A DNA stretch of 64,000 bases from Pseudisothecium myosuroides (lineage: Eukaryota; Streptophyta; Bryopsida; Hypnales; Lembophyllaceae), in assembly GCA_951799445.1 (NCBI GenBank), contig OX637287.1, positions 45,041,724 through 45,105,723 of the forward strand, written 5' to 3'. The first letter of the stretch is position 1. Every line of letters starts with the position of its first letter. Below are positions 33,707 through 44,608 of the stretch, piece by piece. The notes below the pieces were generated by a model. That model did no database searches and was not told where the DNA came from. It saw nothing but the letters and a program-made list of their open reading frames with translations. The position numbers and the translations under genes were made by a program.

Positions 33707-36018
33707 GATCTTGAATTGGTGTTGGAGGGTCTGGGTGCGGACAGCTCAACGCTCTGAAGGGAGGGGAAGGCTCTATAGCCCCAACAATCATATCCTATAG
33801 GCGGAGCAATTGTGGGTGGGGTCGTGGGAGAAGAAATATGAGACCTGGCTGCCGCCCGCGTATTGCGCACCGAGAAGGCCTGTTCCATTGGTGGCGAGGA
33901 GAATTCGGGAACTGGTGTCATTGGCCGGCTTCGATCCTCGGTGAGTCGTCGATACGCGTGGGCTTTGTCTCTGGCCTCTGATCGGCTATAGGGCAAGGAA
34001 GGCCGGTTGTCACTAAAAGCCACCGCTTGGCTCTGGGTGGGGCCAGCTATTGCTGGCAATGGAAAGGTTATAGCACGGGGCAACAAGGGACCCTGTGCTG
34101 GGATTTCTGGCGTCCGGATTACCGTGCACCCAAGGGATAATTGCGTATTTTGCGCGTCCTCGTATGCCTCCTCTTCTTGGGGTGACGGCCCATAATTGCT
34201 ACTATGGTTACTCTCTTCGTCAGACCATTCGTGAAAACCAACTCGGTTAATACTGGCTCCATTGCTACTCGGGACCACACTCACGTCTGTGGTGTGAATC
34301 CCTAATAGGGCTAACGTCAGGTTCGCCGGTTCTAAGGTACCTCCCTCAGGCATCAACTGAATCTTGGGACGAGGCGGGGAGGAGATAGCCTTTTTTTTAT
34401 CCAAATCCCTAACCGGGGCTGGGTCAGGGGCTGCATTGAATGAAGGAGGCTGGGGAGGTGCCGATTGTTCAATCGTCCGTAAATGGTCGATTGGCCGAGC
34501 TGTTAGTTGGGATGGTAGTGACGGTTGAGGTGGTGCAGCAACACCTCCAATGCTCTCTGGAGTGGATTCTTGCTCTTCGGCTAACTGTAACATGTATTGT
34601 TCTATTTCCTCTTCTAATTCCATGTCTATTGCTTCGTCTGGGTTGTCATTCAGATCTGAGATGTGAATCGGGTTATCTGAAGGAGCTAGGGGAGGGGCTA
34701 GTGGTAAAGTCTGATCTGCTGCATTTACTATGATTAACTGAATTGTGTTCTCTTTAGGCTCATTTAGGGTTAGATTCCTTTCTATGGCTAGTTGCTGTGG
34801 TGTAAGAACAGGTGATTTCGGTCTCTCTAGGGGAAGCTCTATCTCCATGGCAAGTGGACCCATGTATTCCGTAGCTTGGTTTGCTATGGGAATGGGAGCG
34901 TTGTGCCGCCTCCACGAGCGAGAGCTTTGCCTTCCAGGGGATTGTCTGCCCAGAGACTGTCTCCGCCTTTCAACAAGTGTAAAACCATCCACATCTTGCC
35001 GTGGTTTGGGTGGGGACTGAGCTGGCTGACTTCGTGTTCCTGGAGAGTACTTTGGTTGTTTTGGGCTCCTCTCCGGTCGGTAGTTTGCCTGTGGTGTCGC
35101 TGAAGCTCCTGTCGCCTGGGGAGCCTTCAGAATTCCTTTCACAGGGCAGTCCATTGCCTTGTGTGCCGGGGTGTGTTGGCAGCTGCACCTGACTGGTTCA
35201 TTGACGTCGTATTCTATTGTAACCTTCGAGAATTTGCCTGTGATATTGGCAACCGAGACCTTCGAGGCATATCCTACTGCAGGGTCAATTGCCACGCAGA
35301 ATCTAGGATCTCCGTTAGCTCGTATGCTGCAATCTTCTTCCAGAATTGTGCCTACCGCCCCCGCTACTGTGCGCGCCTCGTGCTGGTAGAATTCTAAAGG
35401 CAAATTCTTCAAGAAGATCCAACATGGGATTGACAAACCGGCTGGATGGCTTGGGTTAAAGGCTGGTATCCATCTTTGAAAAATTATTGTGCCAACCCTC
35501 AGGCGGCAGGGGGTCAAAGCCAAGACTTGAAGGACTCGCTCCATCGAGTCGAGTTTAATGAAATAAAAGCCTTCGCCAGCATCACGATGGAGCGAAACCC
35601 TAGCTCCGATCCTACCCTCTAATTCCCTGATCCAGCAATCGGAGGTAAGAGTAGGGGAGGGGTTAACCGCAAACCTGGCAATCAAAACATGTTGCTTAAG
35701 GTACGCTGCCTCCTTTCGAAGAGCCACCATGTCCAATGCTGACGCTGGGACTACCACGTTTTCGCGGATCATGAGACCATTGGGATTACGGATCGTCCCT
35801 GGTGGAGGGGGTGAAGCAACTTTCGTCTTGCTATGTTGGGAAGTAGCAGTAATTGTGGCCTCTATCGGGTGTGCTAGATCTGTTGCAGCGATGCAACGCC
35901 AGCCTTTCGCTCCCGCTCCCGGCTCCGACCCCGCCTCTGGGAACGTTGTAAAGCTTGCTGACTTTGCCGCGTGTGGGTCGCTCCGCAGCGCTGCTCCATA
36001 GTGTCCGATTGGTATCAT
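33703..36018 (-). CDS. LINE ORF1: DUF4283-like RNA-binding protein
   Basis: A 771-residue open frame. An N-terminal unstructured part precedes a DUF4283-like domain (about residues 105-260: LKQHVLIARF, then WIPAFNPSHP and IPCWIFLKNLPLEFY). A zinc-knuckle-like motif follows near residue 275 (CSCQHTPAHKAMDC, first cysteine spacing shorter than the usual CCHC). The rest is a long proline/serine/acidic region. ORF1 proteins coat LINE RNA. The frame is intact although ORF2 is broken. The start is the first ATG of the frame, with no alternative upstream. The TGA stop overlaps the ORF2 start. Confidence 0.88.
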   Translation of the reverse strand: MIPIGHYGAALRSDPHAAKSASFTTFPEAGSEPGAGAKGWRCIAATDLAHPIEATITATSQHSKTKVASPPPPGTIRNPNGLMIRENVVVPASALDMVALRKEAAYLKQHVLIARFAVNPSPTLTSDCWIRELEGRIGARVSLHRDAGEGFYFIKLDSMERVLQVLALTPCRLRVGTIIFQRWIPAFNPSHPAGLSIPCWIFLKNLPLEFYQHEARTVAGAVGTILEEDCSIRANGDPRFCVAIDPAVGYASKVSVANITGKFSKVTIEYDVNEPVRCSCQHTPAHKAMDCPVKGILKAPQATGASATPQANYRPERSPKQPKYSPGTRSQPAQSPPKPRQDVDGFTLVERRRQSLGRQSPGRQSSRSWRRHNAPIPIANQATEYMGPLAMEIELPLERPKSPVLTPQQLAIERNLTLNEPKENTIQLIIVNAADQTLPLAPPLAPSDNPIHISDLNDNPDEAIDMELEEEIEQYMLQLAEEQESTPESIGGVAAPPQPSLPSQLTARPIDHLRTIEQSAPPQPPSFNAAPDPAPVRDLDKKKAISSPPRPKIQLMPEGGTLEPANLTLALLGIHTTDVSVVPSSNGASINRVGFHEWSDEESNHSSNYGPSPQEEEAYEDAQNTQLSLGCTVIRTPEIPAQGPLLPRAITFPLPAIAGPTQSQAVAFSDNRPSLPYSRSEARDKAHAYRRLTEDRSRPMTPVPEFSSPPMEQAFSVRNTRAAARSHISSPTTPPTIAPPIGYDCWGYRAFPSLQSVELSAPRPSNTNSRS

Positions 36019-36353
36019 CGTGTTTTAGGTTAAACAGGATTCACTAAGCTCTAATCTAAGCAGGGTTCCCTAAGTTTTTAACCTAAGCAAGGTTTGCTGA
36101 GACGCAAAACCTAAGCAAGATACACTACGCTCTCAAACTAATCAGGATTAGGGTAATTTGATTTTGCTAACCAACCTCTAGTTTTGACAAACCGACCTCC
36201 AAGATTCGGCTCGTCAATCGCATGCCTGAACGTGAACGCAAACTTGCAGACGTATTAGCTAATGCTTCCTCACTTGGCGGTGGATTAATCAGTAGAGATT
36301 ACAGCACGGAGTTTGCGGTGCCGCCGCCATGCTCTTCCAATTGTCCTTCTTTT

Positions 36354-36528
36354 GAATCGACAGCCTGATTGTTCCTCTGTTGAAGTGAGAAGTAGATGAA
36401 GTGTTTGTTGTCAACTACAACTTGGAGTGAAGTATTGGTAGTGTCATTTGGGCAGGATGACATTTAAATTCAAAGTTCAAACAACGATGCCTCCTCTTTT
36501 ATGAAAGGCCCTTGCGTAGTAATCCACA
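36354..36528. other. Spacer
   Basis: Target DNA that was continuous with 29184-29228 before the LINE inserted. Confidence 0.5.
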
Positions 36529-36861
36529 GAGTAGGAGGTCCATAAATCACTCATTTAAGAGCTAAAACTGAATTTTTTGGGAGGTGAAACGTAATGAAAT
36601 ATTTTTTTTAGTAAATTTTCCTTGAAAGACAAGTAGAATTGGCATCAATCTCAAGTTGTTTCATATTTTTTGGAGCTTTGTGGAATTAGTTATGATATTT
36701 TGAAGTTGAAATGGCAGAGGGCTCTAAAGTCGCCCATCTCCTAAAATATACACTCTCTATACATTGTTGAAGGCTATGAAAAAGCAATATGTACAATTAG
36801 TGTACATTTGAGGAGGTAGACAATTTTAGAGCTTTTGCTCTTTTAGAGCCTCCTACTTTAG
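36529..36861. mobile_element. MITE with AAGGTA...GGCTCTAAAA ends, copy 2 (inverted)
   Basis: The reverse complement aligns along its length with 11251-11565, including the TTCATAGCCTTCA-type centre and the TCAGTTTTAGCTCTTA segment. The right end reads as complement of TAAAGTAGGAGGCTCTAAAA. Confidence 0.75.
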
Positions 36862-37051
36862 ACCCAATTGAAGAATTTGTTCTTCTTCAATAAATCAGGC
36901 ATTTTGAAATGGCCTTTGGAAAGGTTGCCCTGGCCAATTTGGGTTCTAAAAATTCATTTCTAAATGCTATTGTTTTTTGCTACAAAGGCTCCATCTTGGG
37001 TATTTTATGACTAAAATATTATATGAAAACCTAATGGTAAGAGGATTCTAA

Positions 37052-37440
37052 GAGCATCCCCACTAGGAGCTTTCCTATCACTATCCAGATGAAATTTATG
37101 TGGATAGGGAAGTAACCCCTCACTAGCATGATGTATCCTTAAAAATTTGGAAAAAGGGGGTCCTCATTCCCTATATAGGAGGTTGGGTACAAAATTGAAA
37201 TGCAATAAATCCTATACAATTTTTTTTAGTCTTGTAGCATGAAGTGCATTTGTTTGCTTTGTATTAATACTATTCATTTGCCCTCATTATTATTTGTACA
37301 ATTGCCACATGACTTCTTACTGCTTGTTTTAACAAATAGTTAAATTTATATGGAAGAATTGGTGGAGGCTTGCATTTTCTATCTCCAACTTCACTCCCCT
37401 TTATCTAGATGAGGATAGGGAAGGCCATAGTGGGATGCTC
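37052..37440. mobile_element. Tourist-like MITE with GAGCATCCC ends
   Basis: 389 bp. Left end GAGCATCCCCACTAGGAGC, right end complement of GAGCATCCCACTATGGCC. The flanks are TAA and AAA, fitting a decayed TAA duplication. Likely Harbinger-related. Confidence 0.65.
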
Positions 37441-38423
37441 AAAGTCCCAATAGCTAGAAATAGTGCTTAAATTACCACTTACTTGATATAGACTTGTAAA
37501 AGGTGTGTCAAGAAATATGAATTTTCATGTAATTCTTGATTTAAATTTTTTTTTAAAGTATAATGAAGAAAATGATGTAGCTTTAGTAATTTGTTTCTTA
37601 CTTTATTTTAACTTTTTTCCACAAAAATGTCACTAAGTTTGTAAATTTTTTGTAACAATTCAAAGATAGCATCTTGAAAGCTCAAATTACACCACTTTCA
37701 AAGTTCTTCTCTTGAATTTCTCTTTGCATAAGCTCAAAGAGAGTACCAATTACACCACAATTTTTATCAATATTATTATCATTTTCATTAACAAAATTTA
37801 ACAAAATTTATGATTTTACAAATAAATTACTTTAAAGAATCATGTATTTTTATTTTAATCTTTTTAAAAGTTTAGTCTTTTTAATTGTAAAAAATTAAGA
37901 TAAATTTTTAATGTACATTACTACATGTGTAAAATGTCAAAATTTTGAAATGTTTGTTTTCATATAGAAACTAATGAAGTTTGATCAAGTACAGGTAAGA
38001 AATGTCCTATAAGGATTACTTGTGTTATTATAGACTTGTATAGAGTTCTAGCAAAATTGGAATCTAGTAGTCATAAAGTAACAATACTTAATTGTGAACC
38101 CTTTCTAAAATCAACCTCTACATATTCTTGCCTAAATTACATGGTCTTTGTTGATATGAGTTCACAATCATATTTAAATATAACTATTTCAAGCATTTTT
38201 AAAATTCATAGTATATTCATATAATGTCAAAAAAACGCATTTCTAAGAGAATTTAGAACTTGCCTTAGACTACCAATAAGGCCCCACATGAAATTCAACA
38301 CAATAATAGAAACTATGCTAAATTGTTTATTTAAACGCTTTACGTGTAGTTATCTTTTGTAAAGTTTGGAGCACCCAAACTTCACATTATGACTTAGGTA
38401 AACTACACTTTCAACTCAAATGT
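37441..38423. other. AT-rich spacer
   Basis: No gene or recognised repeat. Confidence 0.5.
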
Positions 38424-38655
38424 CATTAGGAAAAATTTCAACCTTCAAGAAGGCACCCCCAAAGTGCATTTAGGGAAAAAAAGAAAAAAAGAAAAATTTT
38501 CATTGAAAATTTGAAAAATGGTGCCACTTCAGATTGAAAAAAAATCAATTAATTTTTTTTTAAATCATTTTTTTTCTGTAATTGCACCCTGAGGGTCCCG
38601 AAATTCAAAAATTGGCAACCTTCTTGAGGGCTGAATTTTTTCCTAAAGTTTAATG
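38424..38655. mobile_element. Foldback element
   Basis: About 232 bp. Left arm CATTAGGAAAAATTTCAACC and TTCAAGAAGG; the right arm is the inverse (CCTTCTTGAGGGCTGAATTT then CCTAAAGTTTAATG). AT-rich centre. No ORF. Confidence 0.6.
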
Positions 38656-40064
38656 ACTTATAAAGTATTTTTGCATTCAAGTTTATTTTGCAGCAGCAAA
38701 CAACCAAAATGAACCACATATTTCAACTCTTGCCCAAAAGTCATCAAAGTTTGGAAATGAATTTTTGTTTTAGTTTGAAATGCAATACAAAAACAATTAG
38801 TGTGTCCCACATTACATGTATTAATTTGAAGAGTCCTCATTTGATTTGTTATTATAGATTAATTATTTCATTGCCATTGAATAAGAATCAAATTTGTATG
38901 GTCCAAGACATGGAAACAACACCTACTGTGGTAACGACTATGCTTTGAAAGATGCTGAACCACATGAAAATATTGTACATCTGATCTGATAGGTTCACAC
39001 TCTGGCTTTCCAACCTTGAGATTCCTTTTTCCAACTTCTCTTCTCTTCCAATCGTCTAGAGCCAAGTTATGCAGCGGATAGTTAGAGGAAATATCCAACA
39101 AATGGACAACTTCCAAGTACGCAAAACAGGTTTTTTCTTCATCCACGGCATGTGTCTCATGAGCATGCGTGGCTTCCGCGGCCTATGTCATAGTAAGAGG
39201 GTCTATTTGTTTGGCTAGGAGAACAATGGTAGTAGCTATAGTACCATACAACGAGAGAATGGTAGCAACACTAACTTAATATGTTGTCATCGTCTCTCTC
39301 CTAAGTTAGCGTTTAGAATCTTGGGGGGCCATGGCTACTGAGCGGCCCATTTCCGCGCTCCCATATTTGTGGCCATGGTTTCCTGTGTGTGTTGAGTTTG
39401 TCTTTTAGAATTTCAAATTTGAAGGGGGAGGGTTGCACCGGGTAGCTTCATTCTTTGTGTTCCCGTGCATAATTCTCTTGTTCATTTTTTTGGCAAGGTC
39501 GAGTTCTTTGTGGAAAGTTAGTTTCTATTATTTTTCATAAGTCCGTCATTTAGGTGGAGGATTCATTCATGACTTACTAATTTATCCTCTTAGTGACCTT
39601 TGATACTAATTGTTGTTTTTGTTTACTTTGTCCGGCTCTAATATAGTACAACATGTTGTTGTTTTTTACTTTTTATTTATTGGCTATATGATTGTTATTT
39701 AGTGCTGTTGCACGGCTGTCACTTGCTACATTATGTATATAGCCCATGCCGGGACTAGCTATTAATATGACATCCCAAGGGTTTATTTCTTCAGATAGTA
39801 AAGATTATTAGAAGTTCTGTTGTAATGTAGAAGGAAGTAGACTAAGGTGGTATCTCCAAACTATCTCTTTTTGCTACTATGAGTGTCATTTAGTATTAGA
39901 CATGTCAAATTTTGTGTTTTGGAAGTAAAAAGAGGTTCCAACATACCAAAAGTGTGATTTTTGCATATTGTATGCAAAAGTTATGAAGGATTAAAAAAAT
40001 TGTAGATGTTGTACAATAGGGGGACAAAAAAATTGCCGCACCTTTTTGTTCCCATACAAACAAC
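38656..40064. other. Spacer with one unexplained open frame
   Basis: Minus-strand 39180-38868 is open for about 100 codons (DEEKTCFAYLEVVHLLDISS...) and less AT-biased than its surroundings. It matches no family I know. It could be a relic exon. Confidence 0.3.
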
Positions 40065-40308
40065 GGTGCTAGTATGTGAGCTCAAGAATGCGAGCTTGTG
40101 AGCATTGAGCCTACAATATAGGTACCTATAATATAGATACCACACACCATAGAAGGTGTATGTATCATAAACACCTATAATATTGGTATTTGTAACATAT
40201 ATATCCTATAATTATAGACGATTTCTATAGTATAAACACCTATAACATAGGTGTGTAGTATTCTAGGCTCATGGGCTCACATTCCTATGCTCACATAATA
40301 GCAACCCT
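40065..40308. mobile_element. Foldback MITE, ATGTGAGC ends
   Basis: About 244 bp with arms of about 80 bp: GGTGCTAGTATGTGAGC on the left and the complement of TTGCTATTATGTGAGC on the right, followed by paired TACAATATAGGTACC-like sequence. No ORF. Confidence 0.7.
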
Positions 40309-40314
40309 CGTTCC

Positions 40315-40620
40315 AATCATACATACCAAATTTCAACTTCAAAAAAGTAGAATTCCATTTTTGGTGAATTTTTTCATTTATTTTTCTTGTTTTAACGTGA
40401 TATTTCATTAAAAAACATTGTTGATGAATTTTTAAAATTCAATTGCGGAGATATGTAAGAAACATCGATATACACCGCATCTTTCTTTCAACAAGCATTT
40501 CCAAAAAAGTTTTACAATTTCCTCTATTGTTGGTGTTGACAATGTCCTAATTTTAGAAAATAGATATATCTTTATTGTAATTAGATTTTTGCAAAATAAT
40601 TGTACCCTCATGTCCAAATG
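40315..40620. repeat. Single arm of the long-inverted-repeat family
   Basis: Aligns with 55780-56100: CATACCAAATTT, then GGTGAATT-TTTCATTTA, TTGATGAATTTTT, CAACAAGCAT and GACAATGTCC in the same order. No matching inverted arm was found nearby. Confidence 0.6.
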
Positions 40621-41481
40621 TACAATCAAGTCCAGCTGAATTACAAATATTTGAATCCTCCTAAGATTAGGAGAACTTTGGGAGGCCTGTGTGCACTCAA
40701 AATGAACGGAATTTTGAATTTTGAATTGCGTTGGAATCAAACTAAAGTCTATTTTACCATCATTACAAAAACACATATGTAATTGAAAATCATACAAAGA
40801 GTTTGATGTTTCTATTCACTATGTACTATCTAGTATTGTCAACAATTTATATTCAATGGTACATATAAGAAATGAACCTTTACAATTGCTTTAGAGATAC
40901 TTAATCCCATACCACTTGAATTTCTTGTATGATTTCTTGTTTGTTCTTCACCCAAATGCAAAAAATCTTTGACTATCTTCCAAAGAATCTTTATGAAATG
41001 GAAGATAGTGTATAAAAGGAATCCAAATCGTTGTATGATCTTAAATTGTTCATTTCTCACTTGTTATGAAGTTGAAGTTCACTTCATTGCAATTCAAATG
41101 CAATTTGCGGTTTTCAAAATTGGTTCATTGTTGAGCACATTAGAGCTTTCTAAAGTTGCTGAACTCTCTAGTGGAAATTGGTTGAAAAATTTGTAAATGA
41201 GGTGGACCTGATAGTACAAAGTTAGTTCTAGTGTGAGGTCAAATAGCAAAATCTATTTATTTAAAAATGGAGGCGTCTGTACGTATGGAAACAAAAACAA
41301 AAAGACATGGCAATTTTTTTGGTTCCCCCACTGTACAATAATTTCATCAACATACATACATATTGGAGATGTCCATGGAGTGATAATGATGGTTTTAGGC
41401 TTGTGCAATTTTGGGTGTACCCACCGCTTATACTGTAGAGTATACTGGTCTTGAATTGGACAAAGTAGCACAACGATGGAC
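40621..41481. other. AT-rich spacer
   Basis: No gene or recognised repeat. Confidence 0.5.
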
Positions 41482-41484
41482 TAA

Positions 41485-41876
41485 GAGCATTGCCATTGTG
41501 GCTCGGCCTCCCTGGCCGGGACACCATAGGCCGGGCCCGGAAGCTAAACTCAACCACACTGCGACGCGGCCGACCTTGTTTGAAGCACCGGGTGCGGGGA
41601 ATGTGGCTCTTTTGCCCTCAGCTTCCAGTGCACGGTGAGAGACCCGAGCTGACAGCTTTCCAATTGGATTCCCTGTTTTCTTACGGTGTTGACTGCTGGT
41701 TCATAGATCTTTGTGTCTTCTTGCTCGTTTTTAGTAGTCGATCGCTGAAGCTCTGCACGTCGCAGACCGGGCCTTGAGGCCGAGCAACGGTGGGAGAAAT
41801 TATTGCTGCAGCACCCGGCAGGTGAAGAGAGCCCGCCAATGCCCCTGTGCTGTGCTGTGGGGAATTGGCGATGCTC
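41485..41876. mobile_element. GC-rich Tourist-like MITE, TAA duplication
   Basis: 392 bp with ends GAGCATTGCCATT and complement GAGCATCGCCAATT. The target TAA is duplicated (41482-41484, 41877-41879), the PIF/Harbinger signature. It is much GC-richer than its flanks, which creates spurious ORFs on both strands. Confidence 0.85.
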
Positions 41877-41879
41877 TAA

Positions 41880-42466
41880 CAAGTCCATTTAGAAAATTTG
41901 AAAATGCAGTTTCAAAACTTTGTCTTTTTTTGAATTACAGTTTCAAAACTTTCCTTTTTTTTGAAACACAGTGTGGCAGTGTTGCTTCCATCCTCCTCAG
42001 ATTGTGCACAGATTGCACAATTGCCCAAATCACTTTTGTGTATTGTCCTGCTGTATGTGGCCATGGGGTATGTTCTTGTGAATATTCTTCACAGTTCTTG
42101 CAGTACTGGAGGGGCTGCTTGATTTCTAAGCAGCGCTGGGATCAATTGAACGAGCTTTTGGAAGCAACGGACACCCTCACACGGGCCAGTCATGAACTCA
42201 TGATGGTTTGGAGCTCAAACGAAGCAAGAATATTTTCAGAGAATATCCTGTTGGGCCATCATAGAATGCAAATTGAACAGCGTTCTTATTGAGCGGGCTC
42301 GGTGGAAAAACTCCAATCCTTTGGGGGGCCAACATGAATCGAATTGAGAGTCCAATTGTTCAAGACCCCACGTCACAATCACAATTCAGAGAATTGGGAT
42401 AGGTGCAACGTGCAATGGCTTGATCCATGAATTGAGTTCTTCACAAATCAATGAACATATTGTATA
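41880..42466. other. Spacer
   Basis: An open frame running from the MITE to 42292 has no recognisable domain. A 24-bp near-duplicate (CAGTTTCAAAACTTT) occurs at about 41909 and 41939. Confidence 0.4.
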
Positions 42467-42468
42467 TA

Positions 42469-42653
42469 CAATAGAACCTCTCTAAGTCGATCCTCTTTAA
42501 GTCAATAAAGTGTTGGCAGGAAGCATTGATTGCCGGTCCCAACTTAACAATATGAACCACATACAAACATGATGACCCTCCCTAACGTAATAACCTCTCT
42601 AATTCAATGTGTCAAACCGGTCCCAACTCTATTGACTTAAAGAGGTTCTACTG
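42469..42653. mobile_element. pogo/Lemi1-like MITE
   Basis: 185 bp, ends CAATAGAACCTCTCTAAGTC and complement CAGTAGAACCTCTTTAAGTC, flanked by TA (42467-42468, 42654-42655). The CAGTAGAACCTCT end is that of plant Lemi1/pogo-type elements. Confidence 0.85.
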
Positions 42654-42655
42654 TA

Positions 42656-44212
42656 TATACAATGGTCAAGGTTGACAAAAATCATTTCTAAAAAGAGGTG
42701 ACAAAAATTTTGGAATATTATTTTTCAACTCTTTTTAGTATGGAGAAAGAATTGATCTTTCTATTCCAGACATCTATTGAATCTCGTTTGCTAACTTTAA
42801 TTAATTATTTGGCAAAGAACATTGAACATGACAACCGAGTATTATAGTTTAAAGGTCTCTTTTTATGAAATACTTGAAACTACCAATTTAAAATGGAAGG
42901 AAAAATTTGGACTTTAAGCCTTATGCTGTGTCAAAGAAGAAATATGACGAGTAATATTTGAAATTTAATATTAGTATTGGATTATTCTTTGATATGATTT
43001 GATTTTTTCTTGCATTTTCACTTGGAATAGTGATCTTTTGGAGGTTAGATCGGTTATTTCTTTGTGATTGTTATTTTGAATCACTCATTTTGAATAAGGT
43101 GTTTAGAAAAATGAACTAGCTCATTGGTAACTCATTTCTACATCAATCCTCACCTTGATGGATGATGCATGTTTTTGAAAAAGTCTTTTATCAAATTAAT
43201 ATTCATTGAGGAAGCTTCAAGGAAGACCATACAATAAATCAATGGAAAGAAGAAAAAAGATTTATATGAATCGATAATTATATAAATGTTTTAGAGGAGT
43301 TATCACTATTTCATTAGATTTAAAAAAATTGATATGACTATCTACAATTCATACAATCATCTAGGATCCTAGTCTAAACAAACAAGTAAAATGCACCTCT
43401 TGTATATTCAAATTCTTTGTTCTTGAATGCCATTTGTGCCACTGTGGGTCAACCTTGTTGCTATCTTCTATTCAAATAATATGATTTGCTTCAATCAAGA
43501 TTCCAACTTTTTTTTCACCCCTTGCTCCAAATCTTTGACCTTGGGGAAATACATGGATTTATTATTTCCAAAGGATGATCAAATTCTATTTGAAATCAAA
43601 GAGTCCAAATTAAAAACTACAAACTATTTCTACAAAATAGAAGACATTTCTTTTATATTTATCCCTAGTCTGGTGGGAAAAAAAATGCAAAAATGGCCAT
43701 GCAACATGATACTAGTATCTCCTTCTCCCCAATGCCAAAGCCTTCATGTTCATTCCGGAGAGAGAATGGCTAGGGAATATTAATCCCCTCGTCCTAAATC
43801 CTTTCTTGAATTTTTACATATTTTCATTTCAATATATTTATAAATATAATATTATTTAACTCAATTTCATCATACAAAAAGCATGTCAATGTTTTTAGAA
43901 GTCAAGTATTGGTTTGGACAAATGAGAAGTTTTGTAGTCACAAAAGCCCCTAGAACCTCTCTGTTCATTGTCCAAAATTTGGACATGAGAGTGCTAAGGG
44001 ATTAACTACTTCATATCCCCAATGATGGAAAAATGTAACAATTTGTTTCCTTTTTAAAGTGTTTTATTTTGTACTTCAATACCCCTCCAATTGGCCAAGG
44101 TCACTCCCCTCTCCCTTGCTCGTCTTCCCAAAGTCCCTAACTTTTTTTCCAAGGGTGCATGTTAAAAGAACAAACTATCTTGTGCTTGATTAATCTATTT
44201 TCTACACCACGT
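42656..44212. other. AT-rich spacer
   Basis: No gene recognised. An open frame at 43427-43783 is AT-biased and without a domain. Confidence 0.4.
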
Positions 44213-44608
44213 CTTGCTAATTTAGGGCCTCTAATTGCAAATATGAATTCTAAATTTCTAAATGTTACCATCTATAGCAAATATGTGTTTTCTCCCGGGG
44301 ATAAAACCGGGATTGAGCGAGGGGGTTGATTCACCCTAGCCCTTCAATCAAGCTCAGATGGAGACTCTTGGTACAGATAAAGCTCATTGGTGGCGAATAC
44401 TAAATTTTAGTGTTCTCTCAGTGGATGTAAAAAGAGGCAAGGAAGGTTCTCGGTCAAACTTATAGTTGTGCAACAAGCCTCTTGCGGAGGCCGTTTTGCC
44501 CCCTTGTTTTATCCCTGGAAAAGATGTAGGAACTTTTTATTTGCGAGGCATAATAAAATTTGCAAATTCTGAATTCATATTTGCAATCAGAGGCCCCAAA
44601 TTAGCTAA
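44213..44608. mobile_element. MITE with 38-bp inverted ends
   Basis: Left arm CTTGCTAATTTAGGGCCTCT followed by ATTGCAAATATGAATTC; the right arm is its inverse with few mismatches (44571-44608). About 396 bp, GC-richer centre. Target duplication not clear. Confidence 0.65.

Larger units (their letters stand above)
29241..36336 (-). mobile_element. Full-length L1-type LINE retrotransposon
   Basis: About 7.1 kb on the minus strand. It has a 5' UTR (36336-36019), ORF1 (36018-33703), ORF2 with endonuclease, reverse transcriptase and a zinc-binding C-terminus (33706-29528), a 3' UTR and a poly(A) tail (T-run at 29241-29262). A 17-bp duplication flanks it. The 3' UTR segment GAAACACATGGACCAATTCCAT (reverse sense) recurs in a truncated copy at 59384-59684. 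The length and intact 5' end show a complete insertion event. ORF2 now has several stops, so it cannot move on its own. Confidence 0.93.

Noticed and set aside
41774..42292. 172-residue plus-strand frame
   Set aside because: It starts inside a MITE and has no recognisable domain.
43427..43783. 118-residue plus-strand frame
   Set aside because: AT-biased composition, no splice context, no domain.
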